This document shows, one piece after another, positions 25,674-34,743 of a stretch of DNA of 64,000 nucleotides (the first letter of the stretch is position 1; every line of letters starts with the position of its first letter). The notes beneath the pieces are model-generated. The model ran no database searches. It was given only the letters and a program-made list of their open reading frames with translations, and was not told the DNA's origin. The DNA comes from CP2-2F sp034436355. Lineage in GTDB: Bacteria; Chloroflexota; Anaerolineae; Aggregatilineales; UBA2796. A program made the position numbers and the translations under genes. The stretch is taken from assembly GCA_034436355.1 (NCBI GenBank), contig DAOTVQ010000002.1, positions 1 to 64,000 on the forward strand, written 5' to 3'.

Positions 25674-28298
25674 TTACAAGTCAGCCAAGCGCTCTTGAAG
25701 GGCGCTGTGGGCTTGGTGCAGTTCGGCAAGTTTGGCGCGCTCTTTTGCCACCACTTCGGGCTTGGCACGGCTGACGAACTGCTCGTTCGAGAGCATCTTC
25801 TCAGTCTTTTCGATTTGGGCGGTGAGATTAGCAAGTTCTTTGCTCAGGCGCTCACGCTCTGCGCTCAGGTCAACCATACCTGCTAACGGTAAGTAGAGCG
25901 TCACCTCGCCACTGACCACAGCCGCAGCCTGATCAGGTGCGCTGCCGTTGAGTGCCTCAAGGTGTTCCACGTTGCACAGGCGCGAGAACATCTCGGTGTG
26001 TGCCGCCAATGCTGCGGCGAAACTGCCGCCATCCGCGATCACCGTCAGGCGCTTGGCAGGGTCAACCTTATATTCAGCGCGCACATTGCGAATTTTCACA
26101 ATCAAATCGCGCAGCACGTCCATCGTCACCTCTGCCGCATCGTCGTAGTAGCGTGGGTCTGCCTCGCACCAGTGCGCCATGATCAGCGGCTGATCAGCGC
26201 TTTTATCGGGCAGGTAGCTCCAGATTTCTTCGGTGATGAACGGCATGTAGGGATGTAGCAAGCGCAGCAGGCTATCCAGCACATGCAGCAGCACAGCGCG
26301 AGTCTGCGCTTTGGCGGTCTCATCTGTGCCATAGAGCGCGTTCTTGCTGTTCTCCACATACCAATCGGCGAATTCGTCCCACAGGAAGTCGCGGATTTGG
26401 CGCCCTGCCTCACCATAGAGATAGCTATCAAACAAGCGTTGCACGCTGGCGATCAGCTTGTTCAGGCGGCTCAGAATCCAGCGGCTTGGTACGTCTAGCG
26501 CGCTCGGTGCAGGCAGTGCTTGCACGGTATAGCCCTCGCCAAGATTGGTCAGGACAAAGCGCGCAATCTGCCAGAGTTTGTTGCCAAAGTTACGCCCATA
26601 CTCGATCTGGCGTTCGCCCAAGTTCAGATCGTTGCCGGGCGTGCCGCCGGTCAGCAAGGTGAAGCGTAGGGCGTCGGTGCTGTATTTCTGCATCGCCTCA
26701 CGCGGGTCGATCACGTTGCCCTTGGTCTTGCTCATCTTCTCGCCATGTTCATCGCGCACCAAGCCATGCAGATAGACTGTATGGAAGGGCGCTTGATCGG
26801 TGAACCACAAGCCCATCATAATCATGCGCGCTACCCAGAAGAACAAGATGTCGTAGCCTGTCTCCAGCACGTCGGTTGGGTAGTAGCGGGCGAGATCGGG
26901 CGTTTGCTGAGGCCAGCCAAGCGTGCTGAAGGGCCACAAGCCGCTGCTGAACCATGTATCCAGCACGTCAGGGTCTTGGGTCAAGTTCGGATCGGTCAGG
27001 TCTTCGCGGGAGACGTGAATGTTGCCCGCCGCGTCGTACCACACCGGGATGCGGTGTCCCCACCACAATTGGCGGCTGATGCACCAATCCTTGATGTTTT
27101 CCAGCCAATTGAAGTAGATTTTCTCAAAGCGCTCTGGCACGATCTTGATGCGCCCATCGCGCACGGCAGCCAGTGCCTTCGCCGCGATCTGCTCCATGCG
27201 GACGAACCACTGCTCACTGATCATCGGCTCCACAATTTCGCCGCCGCGTGTGGCGCGTGGCGTGTTCCGCATGTATGGCTCAGTCTTGATCGTCAAGCCC
27301 GCAGCGGTCATATCTGCCCAGAGCTTTTCACGTGCCACGAAACGATCCAGCCCTTCGTACTGCCCTGCCTCAGCATTGAGCGTGGCATCCTTATTCATAA
27401 TGCTGAGGATCGGTAAGCTGTGGCGCTGCGCGATCTCGTAATCGCTAAAATCGTGACCGGGCGTCACCTTGAGCGCACCTGTGCCAAATTCCCGATCCAC
27501 ATATTCATCAGCGATGATCGGGATCGGGCGGTTGAGGATCGGCACATAGGCAGTTTTGCCGATCAGGTGCTTGTAGCGTTCATCTTCGGGATGCACAGCA
27601 ACGGCGGTATCGCCAAGAATGGTCTCTGGGCGCGTGGTTGCCACCGGGATGAATTGACCGCTTTCGGTTGGATATTTGAAGTAGTAGAGCGTGGCGGGCT
27701 CTTCGCTGGATTCGACTTCCAGATCGCTGACGGCGGTCTGCAAACCGGGCGACCAGTTAATCAGCCGTGTGCCGCGATAGATCAAGCCCTGCTCCCAGAG
27801 CGTGACAAACGCCTCGCGCACGGCACGCGAAAGCGATTCGTCTAGTGTGAAGCGCTCCCGATCCCAATCGCAAGAAGCACCCAGCAAGCGCAACTGCTGC
27901 ACAATCTCGCCGCCATATTTCGCCTTCCATTGCCAAGCGCGTTCGGTGAAGGCTTCACGACCGATTGCTTCGCGGCTAGTACCTTCGTCTTTTAGCAGGC
28001 GCTCGACCATTAACTGCGTGGCAATGCCAGCATGATCAGTGCCGGGAATCCACAGGGCAGCCTTACCACGCATTCGCTCATAGCGGATCATCAAATCTTC
28101 CACGCTGACGAACATAGCATGTCCGAGGTGCAGTTCACCGGTCACGTTGGGCGGCGGAATGGCTATCACAAATGGTTTAGCGTCAGGTGGGGCGCACTCG
28201 GGCTTGAACCAGCCGTTGGATTCCCAGTAATGGTAAAGGCGTGGCTCAGCTTCGGCATAGTTGAAGTTCTTCGGCATTTCCTGCACGTTTTTCGGCAT
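25674..28298 (-). CDS. valS: Valyl-tRNA synthetase
   Basis: The 874-residue class I synthetase charges tRNA-Val. The HIGH-type motif is NVTGELHLGHAM and the KMSKS loop is KMSKTKGNVIDP. The editing domain lies between them, with the TTRPETILGDTAVAVHP segment. The anticodon-binding domain follows, and a C-terminal coiled-coil arm (about 815-874, ERERLSKELANLTAQIEK) ends the protein, as in bacterial ValRS. ATG 28298 is chosen; MPKNF at 28277 is an alternative. The gene lies downstream of the T-box leader and a methyltransferase gene. Confidence 0.97.
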   Translation of the reverse strand: MPKNVQEMPKNFNYAEAEPRLYHYWESNGWFKPECAPPDAKPFVIAIPPPNVTGELHLGHAMFVSVEDLMIRYERMRGKAALWIPGTDHAGIATQLMVERLLKDEGTSREAIGREAFTERAWQWKAKYGGEIVQQLRLLGASCDWDRERFTLDESLSRAVREAFVTLWEQGLIYRGTRLINWSPGLQTAVSDLEVESSEEPATLYYFKYPTESGQFIPVATTRPETILGDTAVAVHPEDERYKHLIGKTAYVPILNRPIPIIADEYVDREFGTGALKVTPGHDFSDYEIAQRHSLPILSIMNKDATLNAEAGQYEGLDRFVAREKLWADMTAAGLTIKTEPYMRNTPRATRGGEIVEPMISEQWFVRMEQIAAKALAAVRDGRIKIVPERFEKIYFNWLENIKDWCISRQLWWGHRIPVWYDAAGNIHVSREDLTDPNLTQDPDVLDTWFSSGLWPFSTLGWPQQTPDLARYYPTDVLETGYDILFFWVARMIMMGLWFTDQAPFHTVYLHGLVRDEHGEKMSKTKGNVIDPREAMQKYSTDALRFTLLTGGTPGNDLNLGERQIEYGRNFGNKLWQIARFVLTNLGEGYTVQALPAPSALDVPSRWILSRLNKLIASVQRLFDSYLYGEAGRQIRDFLWDEFADWYVENSKNALYGTDETAKAQTRAVLLHVLDSLLRLLHPYMPFITEEIWSYLPDKSADQPLIMAHWCEADPRYYDDAAEVTMDVLRDLIVKIRNVRAEYKVDPAKRLTVIADGGSFAAALAAHTEMFSRLCNVEHLEALNGSAPDQAAAVVSGEVTLYLPLAGMVDLSAERERLSKELANLTAQIEKTEKMLSNEQFVSRAKPEVVAKERAKLAELHQAHSALQERLADL

Positions 28299-28333
28299 AG
28301 TCTCTCATTCCTCACAGCTCAGAGAATGACATG

Positions 28334-28352
28334 AAAAGCGGGCAATGCCCGC
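28334..28352 (-). terminator. Short hairpin before valS, possible weak attenuator
   Basis: On the minus strand GCGGGC (28352-28347) and GCCCGC (28343-28338) form a 6-bp stem with a 3-nt loop, followed by TTTT (28337-28334). It lies in the 145-nt gap between the methyltransferase and valS. Six base pairs are few, so full termination is doubtful. Confidence 0.35.
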
Positions 28353-28443
28353 AGCGGCAACCGATCTTCCACAAACCTACAACACCTACCTCATCGCCTG
28401 TCACAGGCATCACCTCCCTTCATGGGCTATGCCAACCCTACAT

Positions 28444-29247
28444 TTAGGCGCGCCGCGCCGTGATGTGCAGTTCCCAACCGCCACACTCGGCGCAGATTTC
28501 GGTAAAGCCGACTGCGCTAAGCAGCCCTTCCAGTTCGGCACGGCGCAAGGCGCGTTGCAGCACACCGAAACGCTTGGCGCTATACGAATCGCCCTTGCCG
28601 CTGACCACAAAAGTGCTGTGCAGCACCGTGAGCGGGTCAGTATTCTGCCAGTCATAAATATCAAAGAGGATGGCGCGCCCGTCGGGCTGATCATCGTGCA
28701 TGTGGCGCGGCACAAAGCGCGGACGGTCTTCCAGCAGCAGATCGAAGTCCGGGATGCTCATCACCAGCGTGCCTTCAGGGCGCAGCAGGCGGTGCAGGTT
28801 GCTAAGCACTGCATAGATCGCTTCATCAGTGATGAATGTGGTCAGCGTATCACCTTTGAGCAGCGCCGCATCAAAGGTGCCTGTGATCGAGTCGGTCAGG
28901 GTGGGCAGATCAGCGCGCACAAAGGTGATGTCATCTTGCACATTGAAGGCGGCGGCATTTTGGCGGGCGCACAGCAGCATATTTTGGGTGGGGCAGATCG
29001 CCGTCACCTCCAGATGTTGCAGGGCGAGTGCGGCTGCGTGCAGACCCGCTTTGCCAGAGGCATCTAGAACGTTTTTCACACCACGATTTCGCAGCAGGCG
29101 GCGCAAGGCAGCGCTTTCACGCTGGATAGTGGCGCGCCAATCGCGGAACAACAGGTGATGATGTTCGGCAAAAGCATCGTAGTAGGCGTTTAGGTCGTCG
29201 GCATTTACGGGCGGTGCTTCTGATAACAGGCTGTTCAGGTGAAACAT
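28444..29247 (-). CDS. SAM-dependent methyltransferase under T-box control
   Basis: The 267-residue protein has a Rossmann-type motif I variant (NVLDASGKAGLHAAAL), an acidic FVRADLPTL segment, the LLRPEGTLVMSIPDFD strand and a beta-rich C-terminal half. It resembles glycine/sarcosine-type N-methyltransferases in layout, but the substrate cannot be fixed. It is the first gene after the T-box leader; GAGGAG lies just before its ATG, about 50 nt after the leader terminator. valS follows after 145 nt. The motif-I Gly pattern (SGKAG for CGTG) is unusual. Confidence 0.75.
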   Translation of the reverse strand: MFHLNSLLSEAPPVNADDLNAYYDAFAEHHHLLFRDWRATIQRESAALRRLLRNRGVKNVLDASGKAGLHAAALALQHLEVTAICPTQNMLLCARQNAAAFNVQDDITFVRADLPTLTDSITGTFDAALLKGDTLTTFITDEAIYAVLSNLHRLLRPEGTLVMSIPDFDLLLEDRPRFVPRHMHDDQPDGRAILFDIYDWQNTDPLTVLHSTFVVSGKGDSYSAKRFGVLQRALRRAELEGLLSAVGFTEICAECGGWELHITARRA

Positions 29248-29298
29248 AGACTCCTCATTCCAACTTCACCACGCCCGCTTTTCGCGGCTGCATGGCAC

Positions 29299-29553
29299 AA
29301 AAAATGCCCTTCGCCATACACAAGGACGAAAGGCACTTAGGCTTTCGCGGTACCACCTTGCTTCCGCTGAGCAAGCTCAGCAGCGCTTTGTGCTGCGATA
29401 ACGGGCAGACCCGAATGCGCTTAATAGCCTGAGGGCGTTCGGCGCATCAACTCGGCAGGGACATTGGGCAGGGCGTCGGGCAATCTCGCAGCCAATGGAT
29501 TGCCTCTCTGGAACGACGTGCATCTGCTTTTCGCTGCGTCGGCGTTGTTTCTA
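29299..29553 (-). promoter_or_regulatory. T-box leader, probably responding to uncharged tRNA-Val
   Basis: The canonical T-box sequence AAGGTGGTACCGCG is at 29359-29346. It precedes a terminator hairpin (29335-29299): TGCCTTTCG pairs with CGAAGGGCA, then six T. The AAGG of the T-box can instead pair with CCTT in the terminator's 5' arm, giving the antiterminator. Upstream, Stem I can be drawn: CAAC/GTTG at the base, two GCAG/CTGC helices, CGTCG/CGACG, the AGAGA bulge and GGCAATC/GATTGCC. The internal loop between the two CTGC arms reads CCAATGTCC and contains GUC (29462-29460), a Val codon. The UGGU bulge expects a tRNA discriminator A, which fits tRNA-Val. A GCTGAG/CTCAGC hairpin (Stem III) stands before the T-box. 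Confidence 0.9.
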
Positions 29554-29560
29554 ATCGGTC

Positions 29561-29589
29561 ATTGTAGCAGCAAGTTTTAGGTGCGTCAA
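29561..29589 (-). promoter_or_regulatory. Promoter of the T-box-methyltransferase-valS unit
   Basis: TTGACG (29589-29584) and TACAAT (29566-29561) are separated by 17 nt. The predicted start near 29553 is immediately before the base of Stem I of the T-box leader, which supports both assignments. Confidence 0.85.
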
Positions 29590-29603
29590 CAAGGCAGTTT
29601 GCC

Positions 29604-29876
29604 TTATTCTCGGTAGCCTTTGCCAAGCGCTTCTGAGAGCAGCACGCCCCAAAAGCCCGTGATCAAGGCAACATGCAGCAGCACAAAGCCGCATAGCCCT
29701 AACCAAACATTTAAGTTGCTGGCAAGGTAGGCAATATGCACGATCAGGCTGACGATCAACAGCCCAACCGCGATCAAGATCAGGATGCCGCGCCGTGGCG
29801 GAATGTTCACACGGAACCAGTTCAGCAGAACGGCTAACCATCGAGCGCGATCAAGGCTGTTGAGTAGGCGTCGCAT
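29604..29876 (-). CDS. Small two-helix membrane protein
   Basis: The 90-residue protein has a basic N-terminus and two hydrophobic helices (about 31-52 and 56-79), ending in GKGYRE. I do not recognise a family. It starts 3 nt after the hflX stop, so it is co-transcribed with hflX. The valS-unit promoter lies 15 nt after its stop. Confidence 0.65.
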   Translation of the reverse strand: MRRLLNSLDRARWLAVLLNWFRVNIPPRRGILILIAVGLLIVSLIVHIAYLASNLNVWLGLCGFVLLHVALITGFWGVLLSEALGKGYRE

Positions 29877-29879
29877 AGG

Positions 29880-31229
29880 CTAAACTTTATCCTCTGCCAG
29901 CAAAGCGGCAAGACGCGGCGGCACATGAGCGCGAATTTGCGTGCCTTCCAAAGTTGGCTGCTCATGATCTAGCATACCCTGTTCGCGGATAAGCGCCAAC
30001 AGATCGCCGCGCTGGTATGGGATGAACAGCTTGATCTCTAGCATTGATTCACGCAGCACACGCTCAATCTCGCTGATGAGCAGTGGCACACCTTCGCCCG
30101 TCTGCGCCGAGATTGGCACGATAGCCGCGTAACGGCTACCGCCGTGCAGTGGTGGCGCACCTTCAGGCAACTTGTCCAGCTTGTTCAGGGCAAGGATGCG
30201 CGGCATACGCGGCACATCAATCTCGGCAAGCGTGTCTTCCACTGTCTCGATCTGCGCGGCAGCCTGCGGATGTGCCGCATCGACCACATGGATGATCATA
30301 TCCGCTTCGCTGACTTCCTCAAGCGTGGCGCGGAAGGCAGCGATCAGCGTGGTGGGCAGCTTCTGAATGAAGCCGACCGTATCCGAGATCAGCACGTTTT
30401 TGCCGCCGTTCAGCGTCAGGCGGCGCGTGGTTGGATCAAGCGTGGCAAATAACTGATCAGCAGCGTAGACCTTTGCACCGGTCAGCGCGTTGATCAGGGT
30501 GGATTTGCCCGCGTTGGTGTAGCCGACCAGCGCCACAGTCGGCACGCCCTGCCGCGAACGTTGGGCGCGGTGGCGGCTGCGGTGAGCGCGCACTGCCTCA
30601 ATCTCCAGCTTGAGTTTGGCAATTCGCCGATCAATATCGCGGCGGTCTACTTCAAGCTGAGTCTCGCCCGGTCCGCGTAAGCCAACGCCACCGTTGCCGC
30701 TGCGTCCGCTGCCACCACCTGCCTGCCGCGCAAGGTGAGTCCATTGGCGGGTGAGGCGCGGTAAGCGGTATTCATACTGAGCAAGTTCGACTTGCAGCGC
30801 ACCTTCGCGGGTGCGGGCGTGCTGCGCGAAAATATCGAGGATGAGCGCCGAACGGTCAATGACCTTGACTGACTCACCAAAGATTTTCTCCAATTCGCGC
30901 TGATGGTTGGGTGCCAGTTCGTCATCAAAAATGACCACATCTGCGGCAAGCTGCGCCACTTGTTCTTGCACTTCGCGCACCTTGCCGCTGCCAATGTAGG
31001 TCGCAGGGTCTACGCGCTGCATGTTCTGCACAGCGCGCCCAACCACTTGAATGCCGGCTGTTTTCGCCAGCAATTCGAGTTCATCTAGCGACTCTTGAGC
31101 GCGCAGCAGCGGGCGCGCCGAACGTACATCGGCTGCCACAAGGAAGCCGCGTTCTGTAGGCGATGCGGTCAGGCGCTCATCATGATCGGGATCGAATAAA
31201 TCGTGATAGGGAATTTCTTGGCGTTTCAA
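29880..31229 (-). CDS. hflX: GTPase HflX
   Basis: The 449-residue GTPase splits stalled or hibernating ribosomes. The N-terminal HflX domain shows TYIGSGKVREVQ and FDDELAPNHQRELEK. The linker has the family mark GGSGRSGNGGVGLRGPGETQLE, followed by a coiled coil. The G domain has G1 (GYTNAGKST), G3 (DTVGFI) and G4 (NKLD). I prefer the TTG start at 31229, preceded by AGGAG with 8-nt spacing. An ATG at 31262 would overlap the aminotransferase gene by 22 nt and lacks a good site. Confidence 0.94.
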   Translation of the reverse strand: MKRQEIPYHDLFDPDHDERLTASPTERGFLVAADVRSARPLLRAQESLDELELLAKTAGIQVVGRAVQNMQRVDPATYIGSGKVREVQEQVAQLAADVVIFDDELAPNHQRELEKIFGESVKVIDRSALILDIFAQHARTREGALQVELAQYEYRLPRLTRQWTHLARQAGGGSGRSGNGGVGLRGPGETQLEVDRRDIDRRIAKLKLEIEAVRAHRSRHRAQRSRQGVPTVALVGYTNAGKSTLINALTGAKVYAADQLFATLDPTTRRLTLNGGKNVLISDTVGFIQKLPTTLIAAFRATLEEVSEADMIIHVVDAAHPQAAAQIETVEDTLAEIDVPRMPRILALNKLDKLPEGAPPLHGGSRYAAIVPISAQTGEGVPLLISEIERVLRESMLEIKLFIPYQRGDLLALIREQGMLDHEQPTLEGTQIRAHVPPRLAALLAEDKV

Positions 31230-31240
31230 ACAATACACTC

Positions 31241-32437
31241 CTAATGCCGTTTGGCATACCACGCTTGCAGGCGCGCAATCGCCTCTTGCAGGCGTCCATC
31301 TTCAATACCGACGCTCAGGCGCACGTAGCCCTTACCGGCAGGCCCATACATTGCGCCGGGCGTTAGGCTGACTTGTGCCTGATCGAGTGCCGACTCGACG
31401 TAAGCAGCATCATTGCCGTCATCCACCTTTGCCCAAATATAGAGCGATCCCGATGTTTTGAAGGCAGTTAAGCCAATGCTTGGGCAAGCTGCCAACAGTG
31501 CATCGCGGCGCGCCTGATAGATGGCATTGCGTTCGTCTACCCAGCTTTGCGGCGTCTCGTTCAGGGCAAGGGCGCCTGCTTCATAGACTGGACGGAAGTG
31601 ACCGCTATCCATGTTGCTCTTAATGACCAACAATGCATCAATGACAGGTTGACGGGCAATGCACGCGCCCAAGCGCCAGCCCGCCATGTTATAGAGCTTG
31701 GAGAGCGACATAAACTCGGCGGTGCAATCAAATGCGCCTGCTGCTTGCAAGGCGCTCGGTGCGCGGTAGCCATCGTAGACCACTTCGGCGTAGGGATTAT
31801 CTGAACACAGCAGCAAACGATGCTCGCGGCAAAAGGCGATTAGTTCATCGTAGAGCGCCAAATCGCACGTAGCGCCGGTTGGGTTGTTCGGATAGTTCAC
31901 CCATAACAGTTTGGCACGGCTCAGGCTTGGCTGTGCGCGTAATGCCTCTAGATTGGGCAAATAGCCGCGTGACGGATCAAGCTGCATAAAGATCACTTCG
32001 CCGCCCGCCATCAGCGTACCCATCGTATAGGCGGGATAGTTCAGATCGGGCGCGATGACAGCATCGCCCTGATCAATGAAGGCAAGGGCAAGGTTCACAA
32101 TGCCTTCTTTCGAGCCGATCAGCGGCAGCACTTCCTTATCGGGATCAACCTGGACGCCAAAGCGCCGTGCATAGTAATCCGCCACTGCCTTACGAAAAGC
32201 AGGCAAGCCGCGATAACTGCCGTAGCTGTGGAACTTTGGGTTATCGGCGCTGCGCTTCAGCATCTCGATGACGGGTGGCGGCGGCGGCATGTCCGGGCTG
32301 CCAATATCAAGACGGATGACATCTACGCCGCTGGCGGCAAGCTGCGTAATGCGGCGATTGATCAACTCAAAGCCGTAGGGCGGCATTCGGTCAAGGCGCG
32401 CTGCTGTCTTTGGCAAAAAAGAAGTTTGAGTAGCCAT
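31241..32437 (-). CDS. Class I/II aminotransferase, LL-DAP-aminotransferase-like
   Basis: The 398-residue PLP enzyme shows the family motifs DIGSPDMPPP, IGSKEGI, NYPNNPTGA and SDNPYAEV. The PLP Lys is in SLSKLYNMAGWRLG, and the C-terminal Arg is in YVRLSVG. The GSKEGI and NMAGWR segments are like DapL and related alanine/aspartate aminotransferases. A role in lysine/peptidoglycan precursor synthesis is possible, but substrate is not fixed by sequence. hflX follows within about 11 nt. Confidence 0.85.
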   Translation of the reverse strand: MATQTSFLPKTAARLDRMPPYGFELINRRITQLAASGVDVIRLDIGSPDMPPPPPVIEMLKRSADNPKFHSYGSYRGLPAFRKAVADYYARRFGVQVDPDKEVLPLIGSKEGIVNLALAFIDQGDAVIAPDLNYPAYTMGTLMAGGEVIFMQLDPSRGYLPNLEALRAQPSLSRAKLLWVNYPNNPTGATCDLALYDELIAFCREHRLLLCSDNPYAEVVYDGYRAPSALQAAGAFDCTAEFMSLSKLYNMAGWRLGACIARQPVIDALLVIKSNMDSGHFRPVYEAGALALNETPQSWVDERNAIYQARRDALLAACPSIGLTAFKTSGSLYIWAKVDDGNDAAYVESALDQAQVSLTPGAMYGPAGKGYVRLSVGIEDGRLQEAIARLQAWYAKRH

Positions 32438-32498
32438 TTTTTAGGTATGCCTTTCAAAAGAAATTTTACCATGATCAAGCACGAGTACGGTTAGCCGA

Positions 32499-32518
32499 TT
32501 TGCGCTTGTTTGCGCTTG
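32499..32518. repeat. Tandem 10-bp direct repeat
   Basis: TTTGCGCTTG occurs twice back to back in the 232-nt gap between the divergent aminotransferase and small membrane-protein genes. It could be a regulator site; nothing else in this gap is clearly functional apart from a TGCTATGCT extended -10-like box near 32620. Confidence 0.35.
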
Positions 32519-32669
32519 ATAGGTTGCCATATTTGCCCACAAGCATACGCGCTGTGGCAGCCTTTAGCAAGCGCGGCTTGGGTGTTTCTGAAGGAATTGC
32601 TGCCAATTCGCACCAAAACTGCTATGCTTTACACAATGCTACGCAGTAGTTTGTGTGATAAAGAGAACC

Positions 32670-33056
32670 ATGCTCAAAACACTCGACTCGTTCATGGCAC
32701 GCTTGCTGTTTGTTGCACCGCCAACGCATACGCCTGCCGTTACCGCTTCCCAAGCTGATGAGCCGCCGCCCGCCGCCGAACGCACCTTCAACCTCTCGCT
32801 GGCAATTTCCGGCGTGCGCTGCGTCATTCAATACATGATCCTGCCCTTCGTGCTGCCGTTGGTTGGTGTGGCTGTGGAGTGGGCAGTCCCGATCAGCCTT
32901 GCTATCAACCTGATTGCGATTGCCGCCATCTTCTTCAGCCTGCGCCGCTTCTGGCAGACCAACTATAAGGGCAAGTGGCAGTACCTGATCATCGCCCTGT
33001 TCGCGCTGATCTTCATCGGCGTATTCACCTATACCGACCTGACTCGTCTGTTCTAA
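32670..33056 (+). CDS. Small three-helix membrane protein
   Basis: The 128-residue protein has a short cytoplasmic N-terminus and three hydrophobic segments (about 45-70, 71-92 and 103-122), with basic RRFWQTNYKGKW between the last two. No family was recognised. ATG 32670 follows an AAAGAGAA. A GTG at 32655 in the same frame is less likely. The next gene, an MFS transporter, begins 52 nt later. Confidence 0.7.
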   Translation: MLKTLDSFMARLLFVAPPTHTPAVTASQADEPPPAAERTFNLSLAISGVRCVIQYMILPFVLPLVGVAVEWAVPISLAINLIAIAAIFFSLRRFWQTNYKGKWQYLIIALFALIFIGVFTYTDLTRLF

Positions 33057-33108
33057 CGGATTCGGTGGGCAGGTTTACGGCTTGCTCACCGTTAATGGTT
33101 CTATAAAT

Positions 33109-34452
33109 ATGCCTTCACGCCCTGCCCACAGCTTCGATTTTTCGCGCATTCTGCCCATCTTCGCCATTGTCAGTGTGGATATTCTTGGGTTAACCCTGCT
33201 GCTGCCACTGCTGCACCTGTATGCGGCTGCCTTTGGCGCAACGCCTTTAGAGATCGGCTTGGTGGCAGCGGCTTTTCCCGCTGCACAGATCATCGGCGTG
33301 CCGTTTATGGGCACGCTCTCGGATCGCTATGGGCGCAAGCCGCTGCTACTCATTAGCCAGATCACAACCTGCCTCAGCTTCCTCATGCTTGCCTTTGCCA
33401 ACTCGCTGTGGCTGATCCTCGCCTCGCGCTTGCTGGATGGCTTCTTTGGCGCGAATTTGGCAACGGCGCAGGCTGCCATTAGCGACCTCACCTCTGAGGA
33501 AGACCGCGCACGCGGACTTGGCTTGATCGGCGCGGCGTTTGGCATCGGCTTCCTGATCGGACCTGCTATTGCCCTCATCATGTTTGAGTTGACGCAGCAG
33601 CTTGCCATGCCTGCGATCACAGCGGCAACCTATTCGTTCCTCTCCATCCTGCTCACGCTGTTCGCCTTCCGTGAAACGCTGCCACCTGATCAGCGGCGGC
33701 GCACGGCGCACACGCACCGCCGCCCTAACCTGCTGGGCGTGCTGCCCTACTTGCGAAACGTCCAAACGCGGGCGCTGCTGGTGCTGATGTTCGCGCAGCA
33801 ATTGGTCTTTTACGGCTTTGAGAGTCTGCTTGGCGTTTTCACCCTGACGCGGCTTGGGCTGCTGGCACAAGGGAACGCCTTCATCTTCGTATGGGTCGGC
33901 GTGATTTTGGTGTGGGTGCAGGTGCGCTTCATTGGCAAGTGGACGCGCAAGTATGGCGAGGCGCGCCTTGTGCGGTTGGCGCTTGGCTTGCTTGCCGTTG
34001 GCTTGATCCTGACTGCCTTCACGCCCATGCAGCCGCATCCACTCTATAACGAGCGTGAAGCACGCCTGTATTTGCTCTCACAGCGACCGAGCGGCACAGA
34101 GGCGGTCATTGGCACGTTAGGCATCAGGCTGCCTAGCAACGAAGGGCGCGGCGTGGGCGGCTTGTTATGGTTGATGGCGGCGCTGCTGCCGCTTTCGGTG
34201 GGTGCAGGGCTGATTCGCCCTGCCATCAACAGCCTGCTGACGCGCCGCGCCGAAGGGTCTGCTTATGGCGGCGTGTTGGGTGCCAGCGCGGCAACGGTCA
34301 GCGCGGCGGATGCCATTGCGCCGTTGATCTTTGGCGCGCTCTTTCAGGCGGCGGGCGGCACGCTGCCTTTTTTGGTGGGCGGCATCTGCATGGGCATTTT
34401 GTGGTGGCTCAGCGGGCGCTTTCGGGCAGTGGTGGCGGTGCGCTCAGCATAG
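33109..34452 (+). CDS. MFS transporter, TetA-like drug/solute exporter
   Basis: The 447-residue protein has 12 predicted helices. The MFS motif A between helices 2 and 3 is GTLSDRYGRKPLLL. Early SVDILGLTLLLPLLHLY and the gating segment SRLLDGFFGANLATAQAAISD resemble TetA/DHA1 exporters. An extra cytoplasmic stretch of about 45 residues (from PMQPHPLYN to GVGGLL) lies between helices 9 and 10. ATG 33109 is chosen over TTG 33082; neither has a strong ribosome-binding site. The substrate is unknown. Confidence 0.88.
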   Translation: MPSRPAHSFDFSRILPIFAIVSVDILGLTLLLPLLHLYAAAFGATPLEIGLVAAAFPAAQIIGVPFMGTLSDRYGRKPLLLISQITTCLSFLMLAFANSLWLILASRLLDGFFGANLATAQAAISDLTSEEDRARGLGLIGAAFGIGFLIGPAIALIMFELTQQLAMPAITAATYSFLSILLTLFAFRETLPPDQRRRTAHTHRRPNLLGVLPYLRNVQTRALLVLMFAQQLVFYGFESLLGVFTLTRLGLLAQGNAFIFVWVGVILVWVQVRFIGKWTRKYGEARLVRLALGLLAVGLILTAFTPMQPHPLYNEREARLYLLSQRPSGTEAVIGTLGIRLPSNEGRGVGGLLWLMAALLPLSVGAGLIRPAINSLLTRRAEGSAYGGVLGASAATVSAADAIAPLIFGALFQAAGGTLPFLVGGICMGILWWLSGRFRAVVAVRSA

Positions 34453-34479
34453 ACGTATCCGCCATTTTGCAGGTATAAT
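34450..34479 (+). promoter_or_regulatory. Candidate promoter of the DUF433/DUF5615 pair
   Basis: TAGACG (34450-34455) and a perfect TATAAT (34474-34479) are 18 nt apart, between the MFS stop codon and the DUF433 gene. Confidence 0.5.
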
Positions 34480-34509
34480 GGAGGTTACTCACACCTGAAT
34501 GGAACGCCT

Positions 34510-34743
34510 ATGGAAACCTACCAAACACGCATTACCCTAGACCCCAATATTTGCCACGGCAAGCCCGTTATTCGTGGCTTGCGCTACCCTGTGCAGCATA
34601 TCCTTGAATGGCTAAGCGCAGGGATGACCTTTGAAGAAATCTTGGCAGATTATCCTGATCTAGAGCGCGAGGACTTGTTAGCAGCCCTTGCCTTTGCTGC
34701 CCATCTTGCCCAAGTGAAGCAGTGGATCACGCTAACACCATGA
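34510..34743 (+). CDS. DUF433 protein, probable antitoxin
   Basis: The 77-residue protein fits DUF433: ITLDPNICHGKPVIRGLRYPV, then ILEWLSAGMTFEEILADYPDL, the helix-turn-helix-like part found in VapB-like antitoxins, and an Ala-rich helix. It would bind DNA and the product of the next gene. Its stop overlaps the next start by 4 nt (ATGA), typical of toxin-antitoxin pairs. Confidence 0.88.
   Translation: METYQTRITLDPNICHGKPVIRGLRYPVQHILEWLSAGMTFEEILADYPDLEREDLLAALAFAAHLAQVKQWITLTP

Noticed and set aside
26745..27416. 223-codon plus-strand frame opposite valS
   Set aside because: It is antisense to conserved valS sequence and has no family features or ribosome-binding site.
28299..28443. Small frame of about 32 codons (GGAGGTG-ATG start) between the methyltransferase and valS
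   Set aside because: The SD-like sequence is too close to the ATG and the peptide resembles nothing; probably leader sequence only.
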